Assembly (NCBI RefSeq): GCF_011045095.1
Contig: NZ_JAALDL010000003.1
Coordinates: 62,001-126,000 of the forward strand
Source of the DNA: Grimontia sedimenti
GTDB taxonomy: Bacteria > Pseudomonadota > Gammaproteobacteria > Enterobacterales > Vibrionaceae
Direction of reading: 5' to 3'
DNA length: 64,000 nt
Shown: positions 8,581-19,950 of the stretch, in pieces
How the letters are laid out: each line of letters starts with the position of its first letter
How positions within the stretch are numbered: position 1 is the stretch's first letter
Position numbers and translations under genes: made by a program
Notes under the pieces: generated by a model
The model's input: only the letters and a program-made list of their open reading frames with translations
What the model was told of the DNA's origin: nothing
The model's database searches: none

Positions 8581-8913
8581 ATGAAAAAACTGATCTTAGG
8601 TAGTGCACTTCTGGCTTCTGTGGGCGCATTCAGCGTTTCTAGCTACGCAGCAGACGCCAAAGTTATTACTGAAGAAGCGGCAATCAAAGCCGCACTGGCG
8701 GAAGTAGGTGTTGAGGTACTGGGCATCCGCTTTGACGAGCCAGACACCCAGTGGGACGTGTTTGTCAGATCTGGCGAGCAAGCTTACGAAGTGGAAGTTG
8801 ATGCAGTCAGTGGCAAAATCGTAGCCGCTGAAAAAGAAAGCCTGGCAGAAATCCAAGCAGAGCTTTCAGGCGATCTTTCACATGAAGGTGTGGCTGGCGA
8901 CATTGATAAATGA
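8581..8913 (+). CDS. Periplasmic PepSY-domain protein
   Basis: A 110-residue exported protein: signal peptide MKKLILGSALLASVGAFSVSSYA with cleavage after AYA, then one PepSY domain (ITEEAAIKAALAEVG ... YEVEVDAVSGKIV). PepSY domains are small periplasmic modules often linked to protease inhibition or metal/heme systems. A frame reading through from 8485 exists, but AAGGACAGACAAA before the ATG at 8581 and the signal peptide fix this start. It stands alone between terminators. Confidence 0.88.
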   Translation: MKKLILGSALLASVGAFSVSSYAADAKVITEEAAIKAALAEVGVEVLGIRFDEPDTQWDVFVRSGEQAYEVEVDAVSGKIVAAEKESLAEIQAELSGDLSHEGVAGDIDK

Positions 8914-8933
8914 CGTAGATAAATAATGCCATT

Positions 8934-8965
8934 GGCTGCTTCATGCTCTTCGTGAAGCGGCCTTT
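8934..8965 (+). terminator. Probable terminator after PepSY gene
   Basis: GGCTGCTTCA pairs with TGAAGCGGCC (one G-T pair) around TGCTCTTCG, followed by only three T. It lies 21 bases past the stop codon. Confidence 0.55.
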
Positions 8966-11437
<2,472 letters not shown>

Positions 11438-11467
11438 TCACCACAGCGAGTTAGAACGAGTACAGAC

Positions 11468-11497
11468 AATACCGCTCCCAGTGAGCGGTATTTTTTT
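11468..11497 (+). terminator. Terminator of katG
   Basis: AATACCGCTC-CCAGT-GAGCGGTATT followed by a T run of seven. Confidence 0.92.
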
Positions 11498-11532
11498 ATC
11501 TGAAATCAGTAAAGACCTCAAACGCGCAAACA

Positions 11533-12464
11533 TCAGCTTGAATGATTCTCTGAACGTTTTGGGATAAAAACAGCGCTGTCTTTTTTGCTGAACTCATCCC
11601 TAGCATTATCACCATCCCTTGGCGTTGGCATTCCCTCATAGCGAATCAATCCTGCCAGTAAAATCAGGGTTGCAGCTATCATATCGTTCAGGCTCACTGC
11701 ATCTCCCAGAAAAACCCAAGCCAGACCCAAAGCAAACACCACTTCACAACTGCTAATCATGGTGGTCTGCTCCATATCGGCCAACTGTGCCCCTTTGGAA
11801 AACAGGTATTGGGGCAGGGCAGCGGAAAGCACGCCGAGAGCCAGAATCAGCCCAAGTTCGTCAAACGAGGAAGGGACAGAAAACGTTTCCTGACTGACGA
11901 ATGCTACAGGCACAAGAATCGCCATATGACCCAGCAAAGCGGCAAACATCCTGGCTGTAGCGTCGTGATTTTTTCAGGCAGTGAGAACATGTTGATCACC
12001 ACGGCGAACGACACAGGCGCGGCGAGGCAAACCAGCAAATCTTGCCAAGACGCTCCAAAGCCTTTTGATTCCTGCATAATGCAAACGGCGATAGCAATTA
12101 GCATGGCCGCGATCATCCGGTTGCGGCTCATGGTTTTGTTAAAGCAAAGCCAGCCAATCAGAATCGCGAACATGGGGTAGGCGTAGTAAGTCAGGATAAC
12201 TGTATTTGGCTCAAGCTTGGAGAGGCTCGACATAAAAGCCAACATGCCCAAGGCTGATAAACCGCCCACTGCGATAAAACGCAGAAATTCGCCATCCAAC
12301 ACCGGACGCTTTCTCAGTAACAACAGCATAATGAAAGTTGGAATAGCAAAGCGGTACAGGGTAACAGTATTTGGCGAGAACCCCTGACTCAGCAGCAACT
12401 GCGCCAGTAAAGGGTTCGAGCTAAAACCCAACGCAGCGGCCAATACCATCCAAATGCCCATCAT
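11533..12464 (-). pseudogene. EamA/DMT-family transporter, broken by a frameshift
   Basis: Two overlapping frames encode consecutive halves of one ten-helix EamA transporter: 12464-11904 gives the first six or so helices and 11949-11533 the rest. The halves join at the T6 run on the plus strand (11969-11974; A6 on the coding strand). With seven A the reading becomes SLPEKNHDATARMFAALLGHMA and runs to the stop at 11533, giving about 310 residues. AGGAGGG precedes the ATG at 12464. It is divergent from a LysR gene that probably regulates it. Either a recent pseudogene, a base-calling error, or (less likely) a slippage site. Confidence 0.8.
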
Positions 12465-12496
12465 CTGTTTCCCTCCTGCTTTTAAGGAACCATTTT

Positions 12497-12524
12497 GTTA
12501 AGAAGCCATGTCATGCTTTCTAAC
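12497..12524. promoter_or_regulatory. Candidate LysR operator
   Basis: GTTAAGAAGC and GCTTTCTAAC form an imperfect inverted repeat (8 of 10) with an 8-bp spacer between the divergent EamA and LysR genes, a usual position for a LysR activation site. Confidence 0.4.
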
Positions 12525-12602
12525 AACAACAAGAGAATGCTAGTGGTTTTTATGTAGAATTATTAATGAATAACTCTGTAAATACATAAATATGGTGCAT
12601 GC

Positions 12603-13508
12603 ATGAGATTAGAGATCCGCCACTGGCAGTTGCTTGATGCGATTGGAAAATACGGGAGTCTAGGTGCTGCCGCAGACGCCATTGGCGTCACACAGCCTGC
12701 CATGAGCCATCGCCTTGCAGAAGCGGAGCGAAGACTGGGTAGTGCGATATTTGAGCGGGAAGGACGAAGACTCAAACCAACTCCCGCCGGACAAGCATTG
12801 ATCCAAACAGCATCATCCATCCTGCCAGAGCTATCACGGGCGGAAGACGAATTCGAACGCACCGCCGCCGATGCCAGTCATTTAGTGCGGATTGGGGTAG
12901 CAGAATACTCCGCTTATCACTGGGTACCGGGATTTCTGAAATCACTCGCGTTCAGCAGAGAAAAGCTGCAAATTGATTTTGTGGCGGCGGCAACACGAGA
13001 AGCTGAAGCGACGCTGATAACCGGAAAAACCGACATCATCATTTCGCCTGCACGTTCAGAAAACCCAGCACTGGATTGCAAAACCTTGATGGAAGACGAG
13101 CTGGTACTGGTGACTCACCCCAATCACCCATTAACCGCCAAACCTTGGATTGAAGCGCAGGATTTAGTGGATGTAGATTACCTGACCTACAGTCTGGACG
13201 CGCTTCCTGGTTTTGAATACGAACGCTTTATCCGTCCATCCGGTATTCGTCTTCCTCACATGCAGGTCGTAGAAATGACCGATGCCATTGTAGAAATGAT
13301 CGCCGTCGATTTAGGCGTGAGCATCCTTTCCCGCTGGGCGCTGAAACGCTCGATAAGACAAGCGCTGGTGGCACCAGTGTCAGTCACTAAAAAAGGGTTA
13401 CCGTTAACCTGGTACATCATTAGCCGTAAATCCGACCGCAAAAATGAAGCCATTAAAGTCACCGCTGAAGCCTTACAACAATGGTTCTCGTTAAATGAGT
13501 CAAGCTAG
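12603..13508 (+). CDS. LysR-family regulator, MetR-like
   Basis: A 301-residue LTTR: winged helix in residues 1-60 (GSLGAAADAIGVTQPAMSHRLAEAERRLG) and a periplasmic-binding-protein-like effector domain to the end. The N-terminus (RLEIRHWQLLDAIGKYGSL) and the effector region (GIRLPHMQVVEMTDAIVEMIAVDLGVSIL) resemble MetR more than other LysR groups, so a homocysteine or amino-acid-like effector is possible; this is inference. Divergent from the frameshifted EamA transporter, its likely target. No clear ribosome site before the ATG. Confidence 0.85.
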   Translation: MRLEIRHWQLLDAIGKYGSLGAAADAIGVTQPAMSHRLAEAERRLGSAIFEREGRRLKPTPAGQALIQTASSILPELSRAEDEFERTAADASHLVRIGVAEYSAYHWVPGFLKSLAFSREKLQIDFVAAATREAEATLITGKTDIIISPARSENPALDCKTLMEDELVLVTHPNHPLTAKPWIEAQDLVDVDYLTYSLDALPGFEYERFIRPSGIRLPHMQVVEMTDAIVEMIAVDLGVSILSRWALKRSIRQALVAPVSVTKKGLPLTWYIISRKSDRKNEAIKVTAEALQQWFSLNESS

Positions 13509-13785
13509 AACTCAGCGTTTATGCCTATTGGCTCTGGTTTGATTCATGTTGCCGAGATTGCTCTGAATTGGATTGGGACATCTCTGAGTTAGAGATTTCG
13601 ATCGAATCAGTCTGCTTCGGATAACTTCAGATTGGGATAAGGTGGTGGGCTGCGCTCGCCTGTCATTCTGGGATGGGGGCGAGCTACCTTCCTGTACGCA
13701 TCCGAGCAATTTACTTAATAAGGCAGCGACAGGCTTGTTCAATACCCAAATTAAGTGTCGACTGCGCGACACTTATTCTTATTTA
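13509..13785. other. Intergenic region with terminator-like hairpin
   Basis: No convincing gene. At 13752-13775 TAAGTGTCG-ACTGCG-CGACACTTA forms a perfect 9-bp stem followed by TTCTTATTT on the plus strand; it could end the LysR transcript or, read from the other strand, the membrane-protein gene at 13786. An 86-codon minus-strand frame here is rejected (no ribosome site, low-complexity Ser/Arg/Gln). Confidence 0.5.
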
Positions 13786-14121
13786 TTAGTTATTTTCTTC
13801 TGCTGGCACTTGGTCATTACTATTTTCGCGTTCTTTAGTTGGCTGTATAGCGTCACGATGAAAGCCTTGTGCTGATACGGCAAAAACCGCGAGACCACTT
13901 ACGAAAATATAGATATCTATACCTGAAATCATTTCCTTAGCTTCGGGAAAAAATACACCTGCAATCAAAAAAATACCGCATACGATACCACTTGCTTGAA
14001 ACACGCTATTTATCATAACTGCGTGATTAAACTCCGTACCAGTTTTCAAGCAGCGACATAGATATAAAACAACTAGAAGTAGCCCCAAGATCGCAGAAGG
14101 AATAAGCATTACTTTATCCAC
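13786..14121 (-). CDS. Hypothetical inner-membrane protein
   Basis: About 111 residues from a GTG at 14121, chosen because GGGAGGAAATC sits six bases before it; the longer open frame to 14214 overlaps the upstream gene. Three hydrophobic helices (LIPSAILGLLLVVLYL, ASGIVCGIFLIAGVFF, IDIYIFVSGLAVFAVSAQG) and a charged, Glu/Asn-rich C-terminus. The GTG overlaps the stop of the glycine-zipper gene by eight bases, so the two are translationally coupled. No family recognised. Confidence 0.6.
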   Translation of the reverse strand: MDKVMLIPSAILGLLLVVLYLCRCLKTGTEFNHAVMINSVFQASGIVCGIFLIAGVFFPEAKEMISGIDIYIFVSGLAVFAVSAQGFHRDAIQPTKERENSNDQVPAEENN

Positions 14122-14329
14122 GATTTCCTCCCTTTGGCTTATTACTATTTGATGGTGTTTTTCTCTTTTCCGCTCGTTTGGAATCGTTGACTGATTCGCC
14201 AAGAGCAGCGCCAATCACACCACCAATAATTGCCCCAAAAGGTCCACCTAAAGATGCCCCCAATATTGCTCCGCCAACGGCAGAGCCAGTCGTTCTTGTA
14301 TTGTCTTCTTCAGATCTTTTATTAGACAT
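14114..14329 (-). CDS. Glycine-zipper small protein
   Basis: A 71-residue protein with a polar N-terminus, a central glycine zipper (residues about 17-45, repeated GxxxG such as GGAILGASLGGPFGAIIGG) and a Lys/Arg/Asn-rich tail. Glycine zippers pack membrane helices and occur in pore formers, lysis and stress membrane proteins. GGAGG lies four bases before the ATG. First gene of a two-gene coupled unit with the three-helix membrane protein. No signal peptide. Function unknown. Confidence 0.7.
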   Translation of the reverse strand: MSNKRSEEDNTRTTGSAVGGAILGASLGGPFGAIIGGVIGAALGESVNDSKRAEKRKTPSNSNKPKGGNRG

Positions 14330-14471
14330 AAAACCTCCATGTAAACTTGATACTCTTCAAGAAACTAACGTTAGAATAACGAACGTTTACTAACCAAAAC
14401 TGATTGAAACGCATATATCACCACATTTCCATGAAGAATTGTTCCACGGATAAACGTTCCGTTCATTATTG

Positions 14472-15281
14472 TTATGTGCTTTCCTTAAGATAAATAGCCA
14501 TTCCCTCGTAAGGACCAAACTCAGGTATTTCTCCATACAATTCATCGGATATTGACTCTAAAGATGTACGGTGACCATGCCCTATCATAAAGCGCCCTAC
14601 GACAAACACTGAACGTTTATCAAGTTCTGTGCTTCCCCATATGGGGGTAACTTCCCTTCCATTGTGTCGGTAGCAGATTGAGTTTAAACGGTTGGCTTCG
14701 TATTCCGCATCCTCAAATGACTTTTCTTCCCAGTCGGCAACTCCAAAGAAAAATGAAGGAGGTAAAGAGCCACTTCGATTATCAGATTTAACACATAGAT
14801 TCTTATATATGTGTAACCTCACTCTATTCATTTTTGCATTCAGCTGAGTCTCCAGTTCGGGTAACTCATATTTTTTTGCTATGACGAGAACTTGTTTTGC
14901 GAGTTCTTCACTATCCAGAATTGCACGAGCTGCTTGGATCCATTCAACACGGTCGTTTTTTGGCTTACCATGATTGTCAAAAAGGCAATGCACAACATCG
15001 TCTAAGTAGGTATTGATTTGAGTAATCATATCCAAGCTAGAATTATACTTTGAATCAGCTTCTCGATTTCTAGCTACTTGAATCACTGCTAAAATGGCAG
15101 CTAAAGCTCCTCCAGCTGAAACGAAACTGCCAAGAGAGTTGAGCACCGAAATCAGGTCCTGCGAACTTGACTCGACTGCTGAAAACAAAATAGCGAAAAG
15201 ATAAAAGCCAGCGAAGACTAAACAAATTTGCGTTATATACCTGCTCAAACGCCCTCCAACTAGTACATATTTCGAGCACAA
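14472..15281 (-). CDS. Hypothetical two-helix membrane protein
   Basis: Up to 269 residues. Two N-terminal membrane helices (ITQICLVFAGFYLFAILFSAV and SFVSAGGALAAILAVIQVARNR) are followed by a cytosolic region of about 190 residues rich in charged residues and without known motif. The start is unclear: TTG at 15281 has no ribosome site, while TTG at 15248 follows GGAGG by four bases and would remove 11 residues. Similar N-terminal layouts occur in many uncharacterised accessory-region proteins. Nothing identifies its role. Confidence 0.65.
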   Translation of the reverse strand: MCSKYVLVGGRLSRYITQICLVFAGFYLFAILFSAVESSSQDLISVLNSLGSFVSAGGALAAILAVIQVARNREADSKYNSSLDMITQINTYLDDVVHCLFDNHGKPKNDRVEWIQAARAILDSEELAKQVLVIAKKYELPELETQLNAKMNRVRLHIYKNLCVKSDNRSGSLPPSFFFGVADWEEKSFEDAEYEANRLNSICYRHNGREVTPIWGSTELDKRSVFVVGRFMIGHGHRTSLESISDELYGEIPEFGPYEGMAIYLKEST

Positions 15282-15519
15282 GCGATTGTTTTAATGAGGG
15301 TATCATAAGTAGAATCCGAAACAGGAACGAGAATTACAACAAAGATGGGTATTTTCTATACACCTCACGACAAGTATTAGAAATTCTATGGAAAACTCTC
15401 GGGGTGAGATGGATTCCGTTAGCTTTCACCAGCACGAAATGGGGCAAAACCGCTTTAAGCCATCGACCTTTACCTCAAGTAATGTAACAGGCTTGCTATG
15501 ACTATAGTCTTTGCCTCAA

Positions 15520-16107
15520 TTAGCTCGTTTTCATCTCTTTAATCACCATCACCTGCTTCTCCAACACCAATCTCTCAGCCTCACTATTGGTCTTTTTAAC
15601 ATTCACCCACTGCACACCTGCAGTGTCACCATGGTTGATTTCTAATTGCAGGGAATACTTGGCGCGCTTGAAGATGGATAATGCACCTAAGCCAGTCAAA
15701 ACAAGAGCCAACCCCAGCACACCTTTGTTCTGAAACTGGGAGTAGGCGAGCCAGACACCGCCGGAGAATATCCAAATCCAGAAGAAGATGTAGAGCAGAT
15801 TATCCAGCAGGGAGAGCTCTTTGACTCTGGCATCTTTGATTTTCCAAAGCGCATATTGGTCTTTGCGGAAGTGGAAGAATTCTTGGTCGATTTTAAAGTC
15901 GTCTTCTTTCAACATGGCAGGGTCTTCCTCGGGCATTGGGGCATCTTCAATTGATACCGACACTTTTTCATTCTCTATTTTGTGGGTCAAAGCGCCTGTC
16001 GAGAACCTTCGCGTGAACTCAAGAAATTGAAACCATTTAAATCCCTGAAACAAAGAGAAGTTGCAGGGCGGTTTTAATGACATCAGCCTGAATCTTCTAA
16101 CCTGCAT
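15520..16107 (-). CDS. Hypothetical membrane protein
   Basis: About 195 residues. The N-terminal 70 residues are polar and acidic (EDAPMPEEDPAMLKEDD), followed by FHFRKDQYALWKIKDARVKELSL, two central hydrophobic helices (LLYIFFWIWIFSGGVWLAY and VLGLALVLTGLGALSIF), then a beta-rich cytosolic end (KYSLQLEINHGDTAGVQWV). The tail resembles membrane-tethered proteins of the DUF6232 type, but this is tentative. Start could be the ATG at 16107 or 16083. Divergent from the next gene with a 68-base gap. Confidence 0.65.
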   Translation of the reverse strand: MQVRRFRLMSLKPPCNFSLFQGFKWFQFLEFTRRFSTGALTHKIENEKVSVSIEDAPMPEEDPAMLKEDDFKIDQEFFHFRKDQYALWKIKDARVKELSLLDNLLYIFFWIWIFSGGVWLAYSQFQNKGVLGLALVLTGLGALSIFKRAKYSLQLEINHGDTAGVQWVNVKKTNSEAERLVLEKQVMVIKEMKTS

Positions 16108-16175
16108 CTACTCGATCTTGGTTTAGCATTTAGACTATTGATCAAAGAGATAATGAAAACGGGCAGGGGTAACAC

Positions 16176-16739
16176 GTGGGGCTGATTATTGTTTCATTGG
16201 TGGTTGGCGTTATCGTCAGCTACCTGATGTTCAGTGTACCGAAAGACAAACGAAGTCCTTTATGGTTTGGGGCCTCGATTGTGTTGGTGATAGGTATCGC
16301 CATCTGTTCTTATCCACTCGCGACGCCGCATATTCTGGTTTCTGACTACTTGCCACTAGAGCAGTGCGAAACCACAGACTATGAACTGCGAGATTACCGC
16401 ACCCCAAAAAACACAGATGTTTTGGATTTGGCGAAAAGCCAGCAAACTTTTTCTATGACCATTGAAGGCAGCTTGGGTTATTGGGCTGGTGATAGAAATC
16501 AGCTGAAAGCCAGAAAAGGGCAGACCGTCTCCATTACACAATGTCCGTATTTCGGTTATCCGCATCTGTCGAACATGATCGCGCAAATCGCGTTAGCGGA
16601 TACCGTGATTTATCAATATCGAACTCAATCAGAATTTCAAGAACAGGCCGACACCAGCAAGATGTTTGGCTTTATCGGCTTCCCGTTGTTTTTGCTGCTG
16701 TTGATTGTGCTGAATATTTATCTGCGCCGTGATGATTGA
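16176..16739 (+). CDS. Hypothetical membrane protein with periplasmic loop
   Basis: A 187-residue protein starting with GTG after GGCAGGGG. N-terminal helices (LIIVSLVVGVIVSYLMF; FGASIVLVIGIAICSYPLA), a soluble middle part with several Cys (EQCETTDYELRDYR, SITQCPYFGYP), and a C-terminal helix MFGFIGFPLFLLLLIVLNIYL. The middle part probably faces the periplasm, where its two Cys could pair. No family recognised. A strong terminator follows. Confidence 0.7.
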   Translation: MGLIIVSLVVGVIVSYLMFSVPKDKRSPLWFGASIVLVIGIAICSYPLATPHILVSDYLPLEQCETTDYELRDYRTPKNTDVLDLAKSQQTFSMTIEGSLGYWAGDRNQLKARKGQTVSITQCPYFGYPHLSNMIAQIALADTVIYQYRTQSEFQEQADTSKMFGFIGFPLFLLLLIVLNIYLRRDD

Positions 16740-16751
16740 GAGCAGAACAGC

Positions 16752-16790
16752 AAAACGCTGCCCGTTTAGAAACTGATGGGCAGCGTTTTT
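16752..16790. terminator. Bidirectional terminator
   Basis: AAAACGCTGCCC pairs with GGGCAGCGTTTT; runs of T on one side and A on the other let it serve both converging genes. Confidence 0.88.
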
Positions 16791-16829
16791 GGTTCATAGT
16801 TGTTAACTCTTGTTGGATAGTGTTCGCGA

Positions 16830-17432
16830 TTACAAAACGCGAAGACTCTTAATCCAGATGTTGCTGGTTTCACCGGTTTCAAAGTTCAGTCTCGGTGAGA
16901 GATAGATGTCTTGAACGTTATCCAGGTTCAGTGCAATCTTCTTGGTGCTTTCTGGCGCCCAGCTTGGTTGTTGGAAGTCATCGGCGTTCAGTTGAACCGT
17001 CGTCCATTGATCAGAAGCTGGGATAACGGTTTGATAGTGAGCGTAAGAACCATCGCCACTTGAGCCGAAGTCTGATTGAGAGAACTTCACTGACACATCT
17101 GATTCTGAGCGGTAAGTAATTTCTACCACCGACACGCCAGACAGCGCTGTATCGGTATCACAAATTATTTCGACAAACGGCCAATTTTTCCCTTCCTGCT
17201 TGGCGGATAAAGTGAACTCTACCTGAATCTCACCATCTTGAATTAATGGGTCTGCCGCGCGGAAGCTGGAGCCAAAACTATCAGTCGCCGCTTTCCAATT
17301 CGCAACATGAAGTAGATTCTTTCCTTTGATGCCATCAGCGGCCTGTGCGAGCGGGGATATCAATACCGCAAAGAGCATAGTGGTAAGAAGCATAGCGCCA
17401 TATAAAAAGCGCTTGTTGTTGATGAGATTCAT
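16830..17432 (-). CDS. Secreted beta-sandwich protein, CBM-like
   Basis: A 200-residue exported protein: signal peptide to about residue 31 (LFAVLISPLAQAADG). The mature part is beta-rich, with spaced aromatic residues and ends QDIYLSPRLNFETGETSNIWIKSLRVL, a C-terminal strand pattern seen in CBM11/CBM-like jelly rolls of polysaccharide-binding proteins (for example WTTVQLNADDFQQP and IALNLDNVQDI). No catalytic site. It could bind a sugar polymer, but that is inferred from fold-like pattern only. Single gene. Confidence 0.65.
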   Translation of the reverse strand: MNLINNKRFLYGAMLLTTMLFAVLISPLAQAADGIKGKNLLHVANWKAATDSFGSSFRAADPLIQDGEIQVEFTLSAKQEGKNWPFVEIICDTDTALSGVSVVEITYRSESDVSVKFSQSDFGSSGDGSYAHYQTVIPASDQWTTVQLNADDFQQPSWAPESTKKIALNLDNVQDIYLSPRLNFETGETSNIWIKSLRVL

Positions 17433-17560
17433 AATAAAAAACCTATATTGTGTGTGGTTTCACCAATATGGATTTGGCTTAAAAAATAGTCACTTACTGG
17501 TAGGTTGAAGTACGAGTGGGGTCATCTTGCGGCTAGGTTAGAAGGGATATTTGCGACGCG

Positions 17561-17896
17561 TTACGTCTTACTGTCTGTCGACTGATATTGTTTCAACAAT
17601 CCTGAAATATCGTCTGTGTATTCATAGAAGGTGTTGTCTAAATCACCGAACCCTTCGCTGATACTTTCTAATTCTTCCTGACGTTCAAAACGGTTTCTGG
17701 ATGGCATTCTCTTGGGGAACCGCATAGCGGCTTGTTTTAAGAGGTTTGCTGTATGGTGAGCGTTGATACATTCAAGCGCCGCAATGGTTTCTTGGGTGAA
17801 ATCGCCCGCGGAATTGAAGAAGAATTGGTCGAATTCGCCGTTGTTGACTTCTCTTTCCAACTCATCAATCAGGTCGGCAATTGAGGGTGCTTTCAT
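17561..17896 (-). CDS. DUF4375 (DMP19-like) protein
   Basis: A 111-residue acidic cytosolic protein with the DUF4375 hallmark NNGEFDQFFFNSAGDFTQETIAAL, followed by ANLLKQAAMRFP. DMP19-like members have been described as DNA-mimic proteins, but most DUF4375 proteins are uncharacterised. Its ATG overlaps the LysR stop as TGATG, so the two genes are translationally coupled. High Asp/Glu content fits an interaction with a basic or DNA-binding partner; whether that is the LysR protein is unknown. Confidence 0.8.
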   Translation of the reverse strand: MKAPSIADLIDELEREVNNGEFDQFFFNSAGDFTQETIAALECINAHHTANLLKQAAMRFPKRMPSRNRFERQEELESISEGFGDLDNTFYEYTDDISGLLKQYQSTDSKT

Positions 17897-18822
17897 CAGG
17901 CTTCCTTCATCTCAAACCACTCCCTGAACCATTTGGCGAACTCGCGCGCAGGTGGTTTTAGCGGCACGTCTTTTCTCGATACTAAATAGTAGCTGGATGC
18001 CGAAGGCATAGAGTGTTCGCCGATTCTTATCAGCTCTCCGCTGGCAATGGCGGACTCTGCCAATACGCTGCGGGCGAACAACACGCCGTGTCCTTCAATG
18101 GCTGTCTTTTGAGCGTATTGGTATTCGTTGAACCTTAGGCTTTTGTAGCCTTCCACATCGAAGTTTTCGAATTTACTGAGCCATTGCTGCCAACCGGGTT
18201 GGACGTTCACCAACTGTGGGCTCGAATCGATAATCATGGCGGAGTGGTCGAGCAGGGTTTTTAAATCGTCGCTTTGCACGCGCTCCAACAATTCTGGGCT
18301 GACGCAGGGGAAGATCTCTTCATCGGCGATTTTTTCGAATACCAAGCCGTCATCATAAGGCTGATAGGTATAACGAATGGCAAGATCGAGGGATTGAGCG
18401 CGGAAGTCGACTTTGCTGTTGTTGGCGTCCAGCGTCAGGCTGAGGTCTGGGCAGGCGGCGTAGAAGTCGGGCAGGGCTTCCATCAATCGTAAATAGGCGA
18501 AGGATGAAATGGCACTCACGGTAATTTCACTGCTGGCAGCGGCAGAACGAATTTGATGAGTGGTGGCGAGCAACTGGTCAAAGGCGGTGGTGCTGGAGGC
18601 GGCAAGTTGGCGGCCGATGTCTGTCAGTTCCAGTTTGCCTCCGTTGCGATGAAACAATGGTGCACGAAACCAGGATTCCAGTTGTTTGATGCGTTGGCTG
18701 ACAGCTGAAGAAGTGAGGTTAAGCATCTGCGCTGCGCCAGCGATGGTGCCGCTTTTTATCACTGCATCAAACGACACCATGGCGTTCATCGGTGGAATAT
18801 CCTGAAACTTGCTCTCGTCCAT
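17896..18822 (-). CDS. LysR-family regulator (GcvA-like)
   Basis: A 308-residue LTTR with the GcvA-type start IPPMNAMVSFDAVIKSGTIAGAAQMLNLTSSAVSQRIKQLE (winged helix, residues about 9-67, shown as motif LTSSAVSQRIK) and the PBP-like effector domain. SLDLAIRYTYQPYDDG is the family's typical DLAIR motif. Divergent from an EamA exporter, the likely target, and cotranscribed with a DUF4375 gene. Confidence 0.9.
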   Translation of the reverse strand: MDESKFQDIPPMNAMVSFDAVIKSGTIAGAAQMLNLTSSAVSQRIKQLESWFRAPLFHRNGGKLELTDIGRQLAASSTTAFDQLLATTHQIRSAAASSEITVSAISSFAYLRLMEALPDFYAACPDLSLTLDANNSKVDFRAQSLDLAIRYTYQPYDDGLVFEKIADEEIFPCVSPELLERVQSDDLKTLLDHSAMIIDSSPQLVNVQPGWQQWLSKFENFDVEGYKSLRFNEYQYAQKTAIEGHGVLFARSVLAESAIASGELIRIGEHSMPSASSYYLVSRKDVPLKPPAREFAKWFREWFEMKEA

Positions 18823-18965
18823 TTTTCTTCCTCGTCTTCCTTTGCGATAGCAGGTGTTTAGCTGCGCTTAATGCCCGTTAACTTTGATAAATATCGCGAA
18901 AGGCGCTTTGCCGTTAACGTCTTCATGATGCTCGCACACAGGTGAAGCGAGCACAAGGAGACGAA

Positions 18966-19859
18966 ATGATGCAGCCAAATACTATCGGTAAAGTTGAAAT
19001 GATTCTGGCGATGATGCTTTCGAGCACCATCGGCGTGTTTGTGTATGAGTCGGGGCAGTCAGCGCTCAATGCGGTGTTTTATCGCTGTCTGTTTGGGTTC
19101 ATGTTTCTCGGTTTCTACGCTTGGGTAAGCGGTTATCTCGATGCTTCGAAGGTGACGGGGAAAGAGTGGCTGTTGATGCTGGCTGGTGGCGTCACTCTGG
19201 TACTGAACTGGTGTTTTCTGTTTACCTCTTTCAGCTTTGCACCGATTGGGATGACGACGGTGGCTTATCACACCCAACCCATTTTTGTGTTGTTGATTGC
19301 AGCGCTTTTTTTGCGCGAGCGGTTTGAAGCGCATAACTGGTTTTGGGTGTTGGTGGCATTTTCCGGCGTGCTGATGATTGTGGATCCGTTCTCCAGTGGT
19401 TGGAGCGAAAACCTGCTCTGGGGGATTGGCAGCGCCATGGTAGCAGCTGTGTTGTATGCGATAACCACTTTGATCACCCGTCGGTTAAGTCATATCAAAC
19501 CGCATTTAATCGCAACGGTACATTTAGCTCTCGGTACACTAATGATGGCAACTTTCGCGCCCGTTCAGGAAGTGCCGGCAGCAGGCGATCATTGGTATTG
19601 GTTGCTGGCGTTGGGATTCTTGCAGACGACAGTGATGTACATTTTGCTTTATGGCGCATTCCAGAAGCTGGAAACCCCAATGATTGCGGTGCTGGCCTAT
19701 GTTTACCCGGTCGCGACCGTGATGGTGGATTATCTGGTTTATGGCAATGCCATCACGCCACTGATGACGCTCGGTATGCTAGCCATTCTCTTCGCGGGCT
19801 TTGCGATGAACCGAAATATTCGCCCGTTCCAGTGGTGGCGGAAAGCGCAGACCTGCTGA
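18966..19859 (+). CDS. EamA/DMT-family transporter
   Basis: A 297-residue ten-helix transporter with two EamA repeats (start VEMILAMMLSSTIGVFVY; second repeat around WGIGSAMVAAVLYAITTLITRR). AAGGAG at 18956-18961 fixes the ATG at 18966 rather than the upstream frame opening. Probably exports a metabolite across the inner membrane under control of the divergent GcvA-like LysR protein. The gene ends in an Arg/Trp-rich tail. Confidence 0.88.
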   Translation: MMQPNTIGKVEMILAMMLSSTIGVFVYESGQSALNAVFYRCLFGFMFLGFYAWVSGYLDASKVTGKEWLLMLAGGVTLVLNWCFLFTSFSFAPIGMTTVAYHTQPIFVLLIAALFLRERFEAHNWFWVLVAFSGVLMIVDPFSSGWSENLLWGIGSAMVAAVLYAITTLITRRLSHIKPHLIATVHLALGTLMMATFAPVQEVPAAGDHWYWLLALGFLQTTVMYILLYGAFQKLETPMIAVLAYVYPVATVMVDYLVYGNAITPLMTLGMLAILFAGFAMNRNIRPFQWWRKAQTC

Positions 19860-19881
19860 TTGGTTTCGGACGTTGGCTGAA

Positions 19882-19915
19882 TAACCACAAGGGACAACAT
19901 TATCCCTTGTGGTTA
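19882..19915. terminator. Hairpin between converging EamA and PhoD genes
   Basis: TAACCACAAGGGA and TCCCTTGTGGTTA form a perfect 13-bp stem with an 8-base loop between converging genes. There is no strong T run, so termination is probable but not certain. Confidence 0.6.
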
Positions 19916-19950
19916 ATCAGAGTGATGCGAGCCAAGCGTTTTAGTGGTAA

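Noticed and set aside
13512-13772. 86-codon minus-strand frame downstream of the MetR-like gene
   Set aside because: No ribosome site, no hydrophobic or domain pattern, and overlap with a terminator hairpin.
14340-14470. Possible attC/VCR-like integron site near GTTAG motifs
   Set aside because: Repeats lack the conserved attC arms and spacing; the flanking genes are not cassette-like singletons.
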